Origin: Paratractidigestivibacter sp963630635
Lineage (GTDB): Bacteria; Actinomycetota; Coriobacteriia; Coriobacteriales; Atopobiaceae
Assembly: GCA_963630635.1 (NCBI GenBank)
Contig: CAVGOA010000005.1
Span: 1 to 64,000, forward strand
Direction of reading: 5' to 3'
DNA: 64,000 nt
The position numbers and the translations under genes were made by a program. The notes beneath the pieces are model-generated. The model was not told where the DNA came from. It searched no databases and worked only from the letters and a program-made list of their open reading frames with translations. Of this stretch, positions 26,834-35,984 are shown piece after piece; the stretch's first letter is position 1, and every line of letters begins with the position of its first letter.

Positions 26834-27799
26834 ATGAGCTCTGATATCGCATTTGGCGCACAGGAACCCGTTGAGAAGACCGACGTCCCGGCGCTGGTCC
26901 TTGAGGGCGGCGGGTTTCGCGGGATGTTTACCGCGGGCGTCCTGGACGTGTTGATGGAGCGCGGCCTCACCGATTTTTCTAGCATCTGGGGCGTCTCGGC
27001 GGGCGCCATGAACGCGGTGAGCTTCAAGAGCGGCCAGATTGGGCGCACCATGCGCGTTATGCTGGCCTTTCGCGACGACAAGCGCTTCATGAGCCTTCTT
27101 TCGTTTGCTAAGACTGGCGACATCGCGGGCGGCGAGTTTGTCTACGACGAGGTCCAAAACCACCTGGACCCCTGCGATAACGACGCCTTTGAGGCCAATC
27201 CTGTGCCAATGTGGGCCGTGGCCTCTGACGTCACGTTTGGCACGCCGGCCTATCTACCTGTGGTTCATTTGCCAAAAGACGCCATGAGGGTGCGTGCCTC
27301 GGCCAGCCTGCCGGGCGTTTCGAACATCGTCGAGATCGACGGTCACCGCTACTTAGACGGCGGCACCACCGACGCGATTCCTTACGCTGCCGCGATGGGC
27401 CTTGAGGGCTCACGCCCCGTCGAAGGCCACACGCCGGCAAGCCGTGCCCTGGTGGTTCTTACCCAGGACCGCGGATACGAGAAGACCAATTCGACCGAGT
27501 CGATGGTCATTCGCTCGCACCGCTACGACAACTTCCCGTACTACATCGAGGCTCTTGAGAGCCGCTATATGCGCTACAACGCCTGCCGAGAAAAGCTGTG
27601 GGACCTTGAGCGCGAGGGAAAGTGCCTGGTAATTGCCCCCGAGAAGCCCGTGACGGTCAAGACTACCGAGCACGAGGGGGCGCCGTTGCTCGACCTCTAC
27701 CTGCAGGGTCGTCGTCAGGCCGAGGCCCGTCTGGCCGAGATCGACGAGTTCCTGCGCGTCGACGGGGGCGCCGCCGCCGGCGCCGCGGTCGCCGAGTAG
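26834..27799 (+). CDS. Patatin-like phospholipase/esterase
   Basis: A 321-residue serine hydrolase. The patatin elements are all present: the oxyanion loop LEGGGFRGMFTAGVLD, the nucleophile GVSAGAMN (GxSxG) and the catalytic aspartate in YLDGGTTDAIPY. It has no signal peptide, so it is probably cytoplasmic or peripheral, as for the YjjU/RssA-like group. The start at 26834 has GGAGGAA just upstream. Substrate is unknown; acyl-ester or phospholipid hydrolysis is typical for the family. The C-terminus is Ala/Gly-rich and not conserved. Confidence 0.9.
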   Translation: MSSDIAFGAQEPVEKTDVPALVLEGGGFRGMFTAGVLDVLMERGLTDFSSIWGVSAGAMNAVSFKSGQIGRTMRVMLAFRDDKRFMSLLSFAKTGDIAGGEFVYDEVQNHLDPCDNDAFEANPVPMWAVASDVTFGTPAYLPVVHLPKDAMRVRASASLPGVSNIVEIDGHRYLDGGTTDAIPYAAAMGLEGSRPVEGHTPASRALVVLTQDRGYEKTNSTESMVIRSHRYDNFPYYIEALESRYMRYNACREKLWDLEREGKCLVIAPEKPVTVKTTEHEGAPLLDLYLQGRRQAEARLAEIDEFLRVDGGAAAGAAVAE

Positions 27800-28041
27800 C
27801 GCCCCTGTCCCGACCCCGCCCGGCCCGTCTCGCCGAGAAGCCCGTTGGCGCCGCCGCGCCGCGCCCCGTTTGTGGAGCGCGCGTGGTGGCGCTTCTCTGT
27901 GAAAAAACACGGATCAAACGCAAACGCGCTGCGCTATACTCATAAGGCTTTTTCCACTAGGGCCCCGTAATCTCTAAAAGAAATAGCACCTGGCGGCTTG
28001 TCCAGAAGCTGTCAATCACACATGTTTGTAGGAGGAGTCAA

Positions 28042-28482
28042 GTGAAGAAATCGACTCATTACGCCAAGGCTGGCGAGGTCGAGCGCAAGTGGGTGTTGAT
28101 CGACGCAGAGGGCGCTACCCTCGGCCGTCTGGCTACCACCGCCGCCATGATTCTGCGCGGTAAGAACAAGCCCCAGTTCACCCCCAACGCCGACACCGGT
28201 GACTTTGTCGTTATCGTCAACGCCGACAAGGTCGTTCTCACCGGTAACAAGGCCGACCAGAAGCGCTACTGGCGCTACTCCGGCTATCTCGGTGGCCTCA
28301 AGTTCGAGTCCTTCCGTGAGGCTATGGCTAAGCACCCCGAGCGCGTGATCGAGCACGCCGTGAAGGGCATGCTCCCCAAGACCACCCTTGGTCGCCAGCA
28401 GGGCACCAAGCTCAAGGTCTACGCTGGTCCCGAGCACCCGCACACCGCTCAGAACCCCGTTAAGATCGACTGGAGGGCATAA
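28042..28482 (+). CDS. rplM: 50S ribosomal protein L13
   Basis: A 146-residue ribosomal protein. Hallmarks are WVLIDAEGATLGRLAT, ILRGKNKPQFTPNADTGDFVVIVNADKV, YWRYSGYLGGLK and VKGMLPKTTLGRQQ. The GTG start at 28042 is preceded by AGGAGGAG. The 242-bp gap upstream has a TATACT hexamer at 27935 that could be its -10 box, without a clear -35. rpsI follows after 3 nt, the usual pair. Confidence 0.98.
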   Translation: MKKSTHYAKAGEVERKWVLIDAEGATLGRLATTAAMILRGKNKPQFTPNADTGDFVVIVNADKVVLTGNKADQKRYWRYSGYLGGLKFESFREAMAKHPERVIEHAVKGMLPKTTLGRQQGTKLKVYAGPEHPHTAQNPVKIDWRA

Positions 28483-28485
28483 CCC

Positions 28486-28881
28486 ATGGCTGAGAACACC
28501 GCTGTTTATTGGGGCACCGGTCGCCGCAAAGAGGCTACCGCCCGCGTTCGTCTTGTCCCCGGCACTGGCAAGTTCATCGTCAACGGCCGCGACGCCCTTA
28601 ACTACTTTGGTCGTCAGCAGCTCGTCGACAACGCGCTTGCTCCGCTTAAGCTGACCGAGACCGCTGATCGTTTTGACGTCCTCGCTAACTGCGATGGCGG
28701 CGGCATCAACGGCCAGTCCGGCGCTTGCCGTCTTGGCATCTCCCGCGCTCTTCTCGAGGCTGGCGAGTACCGTGCCGACCTCAAGAAGGCTGGCTTCCTT
28801 ACCCGCGACGCCCGTGCGGTCGAGCGTAAGAAGTATGGCCTCAAGAAGGCTCGTAAGCGCCCGCAGTTCTCGAAGCGCTAG
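28486..28881 (+). CDS. rpsI: 30S ribosomal protein S9
   Basis: A 131-residue ribosomal protein with GTGRRKEATARVRLVPG at the N-terminus, GGGINGQSGACRLGISRAL in the middle and the basic C-terminal tail ending KARKRPQFSKR that reaches the P site. It is the second gene of the rplM-rpsI operon and is followed by a terminator. Confidence 0.98.
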   Translation: MAENTAVYWGTGRRKEATARVRLVPGTGKFIVNGRDALNYFGRQQLVDNALAPLKLTETADRFDVLANCDGGGINGQSGACRLGISRALLEAGEYRADLKKAGFLTRDARAVERKKYGLKKARKRPQFSKR

Positions 28882-28909
28882 TCCTTCGAGGCAGCACCTT
28901 TGCTTTTTG

Positions 28910-28946
28910 GGGCTTGTCGGCATTGGTTCGACAAGCCCTTTTCTTA
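28910..28946 (+). terminator. Rho-independent terminator of rplM-rpsI
   Basis: GGGCTTGTCG (28910-28919) pairs with CGACAAGCCC (28929-28938), followed by TTTTCTT. Confidence 0.88.
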
Positions 28947-28964
28947 TATTTGGAGGAATAGGCA

Positions 28965-30302
28965 ATGAAGTACTTTGGTACCGACGGCTTTCGCGGCCGC
29001 GCCAACGAGGGCCTAAACGTCGAGCACGCCTACAAGATCGGCCGCTTTGTGGGCTGGTACTACGGCGCTCGCCAGGGCAAGAAGGCCCGCGTCATCATTG
29101 GTAAGGACACCCGTCGCTCGAGCTACATGTTCGAGAGCGCCCTTATCTCGGGCCTGGTGGCTTCTGGCGGCGACGCCTACATGCTGCACGTCATCCCCAC
29201 GCCCGGCGTTTCCTACGAGGTCGTCGACGGCGCGTTTGACTGCGGCGTGATGATCACCGCCTCGCACAACCCCTACACCGACAACGGCATCAAGCTGGTC
29301 AACCGCGAGGGCTTCAAGATGGACGAGGACGTCCTTGAGCTCATCGAGGAGTACATCGACGGCGGCAGCGAGGTTCCTCTGGCCACCGAGGACAACATTG
29401 GCTGCACCGTTGACTACATGCAGGGCCGCAACCGCTACATCGCAAGCCTCATCTCTAGCTGCGGCTTTTCTCTGCAGGGGCTCAAGATTGGCCTGGACTG
29501 CGCAAACGGCTCGGCTTCTTCGGTCGCGCGCCCGGTCTTTGACGCCCTGGGCGCCGAGACCCACGTGATCAATAACGCTCCCAACGGCTTCAACATCAAC
29601 GTCGACTGTGGCTCGACCCACATCGACCAGCTGCAGCGCTTTGTTGTGCAAAACGGCCTTGACGTGGGCTTTGCCTACGACGGCGATGCCGACCGCTGCC
29701 TGGCCGTCGACGAGCGCGGCCACGTGGTTGACGGCGACCTGATCTTGTACGTGTGCGCTTGCTACATGAACAAGCACGGCCGCCTGGCCAAGCAGACCGT
29801 TGTTCCTACGGTCATGTCTAACTTCGGCTTCTTCCGCGCTCTGGACGAGGCGGGAATTTCTTACGAGAAGACCGACGTGGGCGACAAGAACGTCTATGCC
29901 TGCATGCGCGAGAACGGCTACACCCTGGGCGGCGAGCAGTCTGGCCACGTGATTTTCTCTGATCTTGAGAAGACCGGCGACGGCATCATGACCTCGCTGC
30001 GCATCATGGAGGTCCTGCGCGGCGAGCGCGAGAAGCTCTCTGAGCTTACGCGCCCGGTCAAGCTCTACCCGCAGCAGCTTGACAATATTCGCGTGATTGA
30101 CAAGGAGGCCGCGATGAACGCGCCCGAGGTCACCGAGGCTGTTTTGGCAGCCGAGAAGTTCCTCGAGGGCAACGGCCGTGTGCTGGTGCGCGCTTCTGGC
30201 ACCGAGCCTTTGGTCCGCGTGCTGGCAGAGGCTCCCGACGAGAAGCTGTGCGCCGAGGCTAATCAGATCGTTATCGCTGCGCTGGAGAAGTACCGCGCCT
30301 AG
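28965..30302 (+). CDS. glmM: Phosphoglucosamine mutase
   Basis: A 445-residue alpha-D-phosphohexomutase that converts glucosamine-6-phosphate to glucosamine-1-phosphate for UDP-GlcNAc. Domains in order show FGTDGFRGRANEG, the phosphoserine loop ITASHNPYTDNG (S100), the metal loop DGDADRC, the sugar loop LGGEQSGHVI and the phosphate-binding RASGTEPLVRV. GGAGGAA precedes the ATG. glmS, the preceding step of the pathway, follows 207 bp later, supporting glmM over a general phosphomannomutase. Confidence 0.95.
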   Translation: MKYFGTDGFRGRANEGLNVEHAYKIGRFVGWYYGARQGKKARVIIGKDTRRSSYMFESALISGLVASGGDAYMLHVIPTPGVSYEVVDGAFDCGVMITASHNPYTDNGIKLVNREGFKMDEDVLELIEEYIDGGSEVPLATEDNIGCTVDYMQGRNRYIASLISSCGFSLQGLKIGLDCANGSASSVARPVFDALGAETHVINNAPNGFNINVDCGSTHIDQLQRFVVQNGLDVGFAYDGDADRCLAVDERGHVVDGDLILYVCACYMNKHGRLAKQTVVPTVMSNFGFFRALDEAGISYEKTDVGDKNVYACMRENGYTLGGEQSGHVIFSDLEKTGDGIMTSLRIMEVLRGEREKLSELTRPVKLYPQQLDNIRVIDKEAAMNAPEVTEAVLAAEKFLEGNGRVLVRASGTEPLVRVLAEAPDEKLCAEANQIVIAALEKYRA

Positions 30303-30320
30303 TTGCGGGTTCTTCTCGGT

Positions 30321-30332
30321 TACAACGTTGTA
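30321..30332. repeat. TACAACGTTGTA palindrome, copy 1
   Basis: A perfect 12-bp palindrome between glmM and glmS, 6 bp before a terminator stem. The same 12 bases recur at 36603-36614. It could be an operator for an unknown regulator. Confidence 0.4.
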
Positions 30333-30337
30333 CTAAT

Positions 30338-30371
30338 ACCGGCTCTGGGTGCGTCCCGGGGCCGGTTTTTT
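30338..30371 (+). terminator. Rho-independent terminator after glmM
   Basis: ACCGGCTCTGGG (30338-30349) pairs with CCCGGGGCCGGT (30355-30366), 12 bp with two G-T pairs, followed by a T-run. Confidence 0.87.
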
Positions 30372-30410
30372 GTGCCCCGACACCCATCCTTATGGCGATA
30401 GGGTGGCGTT

Positions 30411-30440
30411 TTGTTGGGGAGGGGCAATAACTGGTAAACT
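30411..30440 (+). promoter_or_regulatory. Possible glmS promoter
   Basis: TTGTTG (30411-30416) and an extended -10 TGGTAAACT (TAAACT at 30435-30440), 18 bp apart, lie about 70 bp before glmS. I see no sign of the glmS ribozyme in this leader. Confidence 0.35.
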
Positions 30441-30509
30441 TGACTGGTCACTTTTGGTAGATACCAGTGCCCGCAACCCCTGCGGGCGCGCAATATTGGG
30501 GGACATATC

Positions 30510-32360
30510 ATGTGCGGAATCGTTGGCTACACCGGTCGTGACCAGGCTGTTGGCTATCTTATTGAGGGCTTGAAGACGCTTGAGTACCGCGGGTACGACT
30601 CGGCGGGCGTCGAGGTTTTGTCTACCGATGGCCAGCTGCACGGCGTGAAGTGCGCCGGTCGCGTGGCCATTTTGGAAGAGCGCTGCGCCACGGCCAACCT
30701 GGTTGGCACCACGGGCATCGCCCACACGCGTTGGGCCACCCACGGCGCCCCCACCGATAAGAACGCCCACCCGCACCGCGACTGCTCGGGCCGCATCGCC
30801 ATCGTGCACAACGGCATCATCGAGAACTACCGCGAGCTTCGCGCCAGCCTGTCGCGCGCGGGCCACGAGTTTGCCTCTGACACTGACTCCGAGGTCATTG
30901 CGCACCTGATCGAGGACGCCTGGGCCGGTCCTGCCAAGGGCGACCTGCTGCTGGCCGTGCGTAACGCCTGCCGCCGTCTGCAGGGCTCCTGGGCCATCGC
31001 GGCCGTTTGTGCCGACACCCCCGGCGAGCTGATCGTCGCTCGCAACGGCAGTCCTTTGGTTGTGGCCTCCACGCCCGAGGGCGCCTACTGCGCTTCTGAC
31101 GTCACGCCGCTGGCCAGCGTTACTTCTCACGTCATCCAGCTTGAGAACAACCAGTTTGCCCGCCTGCGCCAGAGCGGCGAGGTCACCGTCTACGACGCCG
31201 ATGGCCAGGTGGTCGACACGCCGTCTGCCATCGACATCGACTGGGACGCCTCGGCCGCGACCTTGGGCGGTTACTCCGACTTCATGGCCAAAGAGATCGC
31301 CGAGCAGCCCGAGGCCCTGGAGCGCCTGCTGGCAGATCGCCTGGGCGACAACGGCATCCAGCTCGACGAGCTGCACATGAGCGAGGACGAGCTGGCCGCC
31401 GTCGACCGCATCTTCCTTATCGCCTGCGGCACGTCCTATCACGTGGGCCTCATTGCCAAGACCTTCATCCAGACCTGGGCAAAGGTGCCGGTTACCTGTG
31501 CGTACGCGTCTGAGTTCAACTACGACCAGGACATCCTGGTGACCAAGAACACCCTGTGCGTCATCATCACCCAGTCTGGCGAGACGGCCGACACCTTGAC
31601 GGCCGCCCGCCGCATGAAGGGGATGGGCTGCAAGGTCTTTGCCATCACCAACGTCCTGGGCTCCTCGGCCGCGCGCGAGTCTGATGGCTGCATGTATGTC
31701 CAGGCCGGCCCCGAGGTCTGCGTGTGCTCGACCAAGGCCTACACCGCCCAGGTTGTGGCCTGTGCCCTGTTTGCCCTGCGCCTGGCCCAAAACCACGGCG
31801 AGATGGACAAGGCCGAGGTCGAGCGCCACTACAAGGACCTTCTCACCTTGCCCGACCTTATCCGCGAGGTCATTGGCCGCTCGTGGCAGGACAAGCGCGC
31901 CGCCGCGATCTTCCGCCGCGCCCACTCGGCCCTGTTCCTGGGCCGCGGCGTGAACTCCACCACCGCCTACGAGGGCGCGTTGAAGCTCAAGGAGGTCAGC
32001 TACCTGCACGCCGAGGCCTACCCGGCCGGCGAGATGAAGCACGGCCCCATCGCCCTTCTCGAGCCTGGCTTCCCCGTGGTGGCGATCGTGCCCGAGGACC
32101 GCGTGCACGACAAGACCGTCTCGAACATCCAGGAGGTCAACGCCCGCGGCGCCGTGTGCATCGCGGTGGCGACCGACGGCGACGAGTCTGTGGCGAGCCT
32201 GTGCGAGCACGTCCTGTGGATCCCGCCCGTGGCAGACGAGCTGCTGGTGCCCATCGTGGCCATCGTCCACCTGCAGATCTTGTCTCGCTATGTGGCCCGC
32301 ACTCGTGGTTGTGACGTGGACAAGCCGCGCAACCTGGCTAAGTCGGTGACGGTTGAGTAG
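30510..32360 (+). CDS. glmS: Glutamine-fructose-6-phosphate aminotransferase (isomerising)
   Basis: A 616-residue enzyme making glucosamine-6-phosphate, the first step towards UDP-GlcNAc. The N-terminal glutaminase uses Cys2 (MCGIVGYTG) and has RWATHGAPT and GIIENY. The C-terminal half has two SIS domains (LIACGTSYHVGL, TQSGETADTL, GRGVNSTTAYEGALKLKE) and the conserved end PRNLAKSVTVE. Length is normal. GGGGG lies before the ATG. A hairpin at 32397 separates it from acpS. Confidence 0.98.
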   Translation: MCGIVGYTGRDQAVGYLIEGLKTLEYRGYDSAGVEVLSTDGQLHGVKCAGRVAILEERCATANLVGTTGIAHTRWATHGAPTDKNAHPHRDCSGRIAIVHNGIIENYRELRASLSRAGHEFASDTDSEVIAHLIEDAWAGPAKGDLLLAVRNACRRLQGSWAIAAVCADTPGELIVARNGSPLVVASTPEGAYCASDVTPLASVTSHVIQLENNQFARLRQSGEVTVYDADGQVVDTPSAIDIDWDASAATLGGYSDFMAKEIAEQPEALERLLADRLGDNGIQLDELHMSEDELAAVDRIFLIACGTSYHVGLIAKTFIQTWAKVPVTCAYASEFNYDQDILVTKNTLCVIITQSGETADTLTAARRMKGMGCKVFAITNVLGSSAARESDGCMYVQAGPEVCVCSTKAYTAQVVACALFALRLAQNHGEMDKAEVERHYKDLLTLPDLIREVIGRSWQDKRAAAIFRRAHSALFLGRGVNSTTAYEGALKLKEVSYLHAEAYPAGEMKHGPIALLEPGFPVVAIVPEDRVHDKTVSNIQEVNARGAVCIAVATDGDESVASLCEHVLWIPPVADELLVPIVAIVHLQILSRYVARTRGCDVDKPRNLAKSVTVE

Positions 32361-32396
32361 CGGTAATCTAGAATAAAGAAGTACGTGATTGATGAG

Positions 32397-32438
32397 GTCG
32401 CCTTGGCACGCGTGCGCTGTCAAGGCGACGTCTTTGTT
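32397..32438 (+). terminator. Terminator-like hairpin between glmS and acpS
   Basis: GTCGCCTTG (32397-32405) pairs with CAAGGCGAC (32421-32429), the loop contains a further GCACGCGTGC palindrome, and GTCTTTGTT follows. The T-run is broken, so termination may be partial. Confidence 0.55.
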
Positions 32439-32456
32439 GAAAGCGGGAGGTAAAGC

Positions 32457-33146
32457 GTGGCTCTGGCGGGCATTGGCGTCGATATGCTGGAGATTTCCAG
32501 GATGGAGCGCGTGATCGAGCGCCGTCCCAGCTTCTTGCGTCGCGTCTTTACCGACGAAGAGCGCGCCTACTGCGAGCACACCGCTCGCCCGGCCGAGCAC
32601 TATGCCGCTCGATTTGCCGCCCGCGAGGCCGTGCTTAAGGCCCTGGGCTGCGGTTTTTCTGACGGCGTGCGTGTGAAGGACGTCTCGGTTGTCAATGACG
32701 AGACGGGCCGGCCGCAGGCAAAGCTCGAGGGCCGTGCCGCCCAAATCGCAGCCGAGCAGGGCGTGCGCGAGATTGCGCTTTCTATCTCTCACACTCGCGG
32801 CGTGGCCGTGGCAAACGCCGTGGCCGTGACCGACAAGGTCAAGCCCAAGCCCAACCCCAAAGAGGACGCCGCCAAGGCGCTGGCCAGCTCTTTTAGAGAG
32901 GCGCGAGCGCTGATCGACGAGCTTGAGCGCGTGCAAGAGGCGGCTGCCGAGGGCGTTGAGCCTGCGGCCCTTGAGGACGGCGAGAAGGGCGTGGCGGGCG
33001 ACGGCGCGGGCCTGGACGTCGCAGGCCAGGACGCCATTGCGGGCCCGGACGCCGTCGCGGAGTCCGCCGCCGACCAACCTGTCGCCGACACAAACCAAAC
33101 CCCCGCGGAGGCGCTGGACGCCGCCGCAGAAGATACCAAGGAGTAA
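32457..33146 (+). CDS. acpS: Holo-ACP synthase with long C-terminal extension
   Basis: The first 125 residues form AcpS, which transfers 4'-phosphopantetheine from CoA to acyl carrier protein. The Mg-binding aspartate is in GIGVDMLEISRM and the conserved FAAREAVLKALG and LSISHTRGVAVANAV follow. After that comes an extra tail of about 100 residues (KPKPNPKEDAAKALASSFREARALID and an Ala/Asp/Glu/Gly-rich stretch), so the protein has 229 aa instead of about 120. The tail is acidic and likely disordered; it may be an interaction segment. GGGAGG precedes the GTG at 32457. The order acpS-nnr-alr matches that known in Bacillus. Confidence 0.93.
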   Translation: MALAGIGVDMLEISRMERVIERRPSFLRRVFTDEERAYCEHTARPAEHYAARFAAREAVLKALGCGFSDGVRVKDVSVVNDETGRPQAKLEGRAAQIAAEQGVREIALSISHTRGVAVANAVAVTDKVKPKPNPKEDAAKALASSFREARALIDELERVQEAAAEGVEPAALEDGEKGVAGDGAGLDVAGQDAIAGPDAVAESAADQPVADTNQTPAEALDAAAEDTKE

Positions 33147-33149
33147 CCC

Positions 33150-34772
33150 ATGCAGCCAGTTCTTAACGTCGAGGATATCAAGCGGGTCGAGGTCGCGCTT
33201 ACCCGTGTGGGCGTGAGCGTCTCTGAGCTCATGCACCGCGCCGGTTGCGCCGCCGCGCAAGAGGTGCTTGAGCTGGGCGGCGTCAACAAAGCCGTGGTCT
33301 TTGCCGGTATGGGCAACAACGGCGGCGACGGCTGGGTGGCCGCCGAGGCGCTGCTTTCCCGCGGCATCGACGTGAAGGTCGTGACCCCCATCGACCCCGA
33401 TCAGCTTAAGGGCGACCTTGCCCGTCAGGTCGCGCAAAGCGCGGCCCGCGCCGGCGTGCCCATGCTGGTGGGCCCCTCTAAGGACGAGGTCAATGAAGCC
33501 CTGGTAGATGCCGATGTTGTTCTGGACTGCATGCTGGGCACCGGCTTCAAGGGCGGCGTGCGCTCGCCCTTCGACATCTGGATCGAGTGTGTGAACGCCA
33601 GCTCGGCCCGCGTAGTGGCCGTGGACGTGCCCAGCGGCCTTTCGGCCCAGGCCGGCCTTGCTTGCGGCCCCTGTGTCATGGCCGATATGACCGTGACCAT
33701 GATCGCCCTTAAGCCCGGTCTTCTCGCCGACAACGGCCGCGACGTGTGCGGCTCTATTGTGGTCGCCCCCTTGGCCGAGCAGACCGAGCGCTTGGTAGTC
33801 GAGGCAGACCCCGTGGCCTGGCGCACCGATCTGGCCGACTACCTTGAGGTCATGCCCGAGCCCACCAGTGCCGTGGACAAGTTCACCCGCGGCTCGGTGC
33901 TGGTCGTGGGCGGGTCTTCTCGCTTCCCGGGTGCCCCTATCATGGCTGCCCGCGCGGCTGCTCGAGCCGGTGCCGGCTACGTTACGCTGGCCGTCCCCGC
34001 CACCATCGTGTCGCTCGTGCAGTCGCACGTGTTGGAGATTCCCGTTGTGGGCCTGCCCTGCGACGTCGAGGGCGTCCTTACCCAGGATGCCGCCGAGAAG
34101 GTCGTGCGCTTGGCAAAGAACGCCTCGGCTACGCTGATTGGCCCGGGCATGCGCGTGTCTGGCGGCACGACCAAGTGCGTCTCGGCGCTGCTTGAGTCCA
34201 ATGCGCCGCTGGTCATCGATGCCGACGGCCTTAACTGCCTGTCTCGCCTGACCGAGGGCAACCTGTGCGACTTCCCCGAGCTTACCCGTCGCGACGCGCC
34301 GCTGATCTTGACCCCGCACCGCGGCGAGCTGGCCCGCCTGGTCAACCGCAAGGACGACCCTCTGACCACGCTTTCTGATCAACTTGAGGCCGCGCGCAGC
34401 ATCATTTGGTGCGACGGTGGCTCCGAGCTGGCCATTATTGCCAAGGGCACCGCCACTGGCTGCGTGGGCGTCTCGCAGGCGATCCTGCCCAAGCCGGGTC
34501 CCTCGGCTCTTGCCACGGCTGGCTCTGGCGACGTGCTGGCGGGCTTGACGGCGTCTCTTCTTGCCCAGGTCGCGGGCACGCCCAAGGTGGGCAACCTGCC
34601 GCTTCTTTGCGCCCTGGCCTGCGAGATTCACGGCTACGCGGGCTCTTTGGCCGTGGAGAGCTACGGCTCGCGCGGCGTGATGGCCACCGACGTCATCGAT
34701 CGCATTGGTCTTGCCGCCGACGCCATCGAAGAGCACGCGATGTATCCTGAGGTGGACGGCGAGGAAGAGTAG
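33150..34772 (+). CDS. nnr: Bifunctional NAD(P)HX epimerase/dehydratase
   Basis: A 540-residue repair enzyme for hydrated NADH and NADPH. The N-terminal YjeF_N epimerase (about 1-215) has LMHRAGCAAAQE, FAGMGNNGGDGWVAA and VDVPSGLSAQAG. The C-terminal ADP-dependent dehydratase, a ribokinase-like fold (about 230-530), has VVGGSSRFPGAPIMAARAA, VIDADGLN, LTPHRGELARL and the final ATAGSGDVLAG. It starts 3 nt after acpS. Length fits the fused form. Confidence 0.95.
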   Translation: MQPVLNVEDIKRVEVALTRVGVSVSELMHRAGCAAAQEVLELGGVNKAVVFAGMGNNGGDGWVAAEALLSRGIDVKVVTPIDPDQLKGDLARQVAQSAARAGVPMLVGPSKDEVNEALVDADVVLDCMLGTGFKGGVRSPFDIWIECVNASSARVVAVDVPSGLSAQAGLACGPCVMADMTVTMIALKPGLLADNGRDVCGSIVVAPLAEQTERLVVEADPVAWRTDLADYLEVMPEPTSAVDKFTRGSVLVVGGSSRFPGAPIMAARAAARAGAGYVTLAVPATIVSLVQSHVLEIPVVGLPCDVEGVLTQDAAEKVVRLAKNASATLIGPGMRVSGGTTKCVSALLESNAPLVIDADGLNCLSRLTEGNLCDFPELTRRDAPLILTPHRGELARLVNRKDDPLTTLSDQLEAARSIIWCDGGSELAIIAKGTATGCVGVSQAILPKPGPSALATAGSGDVLAGLTASLLAQVAGTPKVGNLPLLCALACEIHGYAGSLAVESYGSRGVMATDVIDRIGLAADAIEEHAMYPEVDGEEE

Positions 34773-34805
34773 GCCGCCGGCGGCGCGTCGGCACGGGAGT
34801 TGACC

Positions 34806-35966
34806 ATGGACACAACTAAATGCCCCCACAACAGGTGGAGCTGGGTAGAGATCAACCTCTCGGCCCTGCGCCGCAACACCACGGCGTTCAAGCGCCAGCT
34901 GGCGCGCGGGGTTCAGATGATGTGCGTGGTCAAGGCCGATGCCTACGGTCATGGGGCCGTGGCCTGCGCAAAGACGATGCACGCCGCGGGTGCTTCTCAG
35001 TTTGCCGTGGCCACGGTGGACGAGGGCGTGGCCCTGCGCAAGGCGGGCATTGAGTGGCCGATACTTATCTTGTCCGAGCCGCCCATGGACTGCGTGGACC
35101 AGCTGGTCGAGTTCGACCTTATGCCTTCGGTCTATACCGCCGACTTTGCTTTGGCGCTGGGCGAGGCTGCGGCGGCGGCCAACAAGGTTGCCAAATATCA
35201 TTTGATTCTTGATACGGGAATGACGCGTATCGGCGTGCGCCGCCAGGACGTTATTGAACTGAGAAGAACCATTGACTTTCACCGCGGCCTTGAGTGCGCG
35301 GGCACCTTTACCCACTTCGCCACGGCCGACGTGCCCGACGACTGGGACTTTGCCCTGCAGCTCAATCGTTTCCAGGAGGCCGTGGCCTCGCTGCGCGGCG
35401 CCGGCTTGGAGACGGGCCTGGTGCATTGCGACAACACGCCGGGCACCATTCTTCACCCCGAGTGCCAGTTTGACATGTGTCGTGTGGGCATTGGCCTGTA
35501 CGGCCTGCATCCGGCAGACACCACGCGCTCTCGCATTGCGCTAGAGCCGGTGATGAGTGTGCGCGGCCGCGTGACGCGTGTCATATATCCGCAGGTGGGC
35601 GATGGTGTTGGCTATGGCATGACCTATCGCGTGCCCAAGCAAAACATCCAGATTGCCACCGTGCCTATAGGTTACGCCGATGGCCTGTCTCGCACCTTGT
35701 CCAACAAGATGGAAGTGCTGGTGGGCGGCGGTCGCGCGCGCCAGGTGGGCAACATCTGCATGGACCAGTTCATGTTTGCCGTGGACGTCAACACCACGCG
35801 TCCGTACTGCCCCACCAGCCCCGTTGCCGAGGGCGACGTGGTGACCTTGATTGGCCGAGACGGCGACTACGAGATTACGGCCGATGACCACGCGGCGCTG
35901 CGTGGCACCATCAACTACGAGGTTGTTTGCGACTTTGGCCTGCGTCTGCAGAAAGTCTACGTTTAG
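34806..35966 (+). CDS. alr: Alanine racemase
   Basis: A 386-residue PLP enzyme that makes D-alanine for peptidoglycan. The PLP lysine is K43 in VVKADAYGHG, the second catalytic base is the tyrosine near 270 (GDGVGYGMTYR), and RVGIGLYG and PIGYADGLSR are typical. The ATG at 34806 has GGGAG upstream; an in-frame TTG 6 nt earlier is less likely. It follows nnr by 33 nt. Confidence 0.97.
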   Translation: MDTTKCPHNRWSWVEINLSALRRNTTAFKRQLARGVQMMCVVKADAYGHGAVACAKTMHAAGASQFAVATVDEGVALRKAGIEWPILILSEPPMDCVDQLVEFDLMPSVYTADFALALGEAAAAANKVAKYHLILDTGMTRIGVRRQDVIELRRTIDFHRGLECAGTFTHFATADVPDDWDFALQLNRFQEAVASLRGAGLETGLVHCDNTPGTILHPECQFDMCRVGIGLYGLHPADTTRSRIALEPVMSVRGRVTRVIYPQVGDGVGYGMTYRVPKQNIQIATVPIGYADGLSRTLSNKMEVLVGGGRARQVGNICMDQFMFAVDVNTTRPYCPTSPVAEGDVVTLIGRDGDYEITADDHAALRGTINYEVVCDFGLRLQKVYV

Positions 35967-35984
35967 AGTAGCCGGTGGTGTGCC

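Noticed and set aside
30372..30509. A possible glmS ribozyme before glmS
   Set aside because: The gap is too short and lacks the ribozyme core; a terminator and a simple promoter explain it.
30390..35510. A 1706-codon open frame on the minus strand
   Set aside because: It runs opposite glmS, acpS, nnr and alr and crosses their boundaries, so it is an effect of codon composition.
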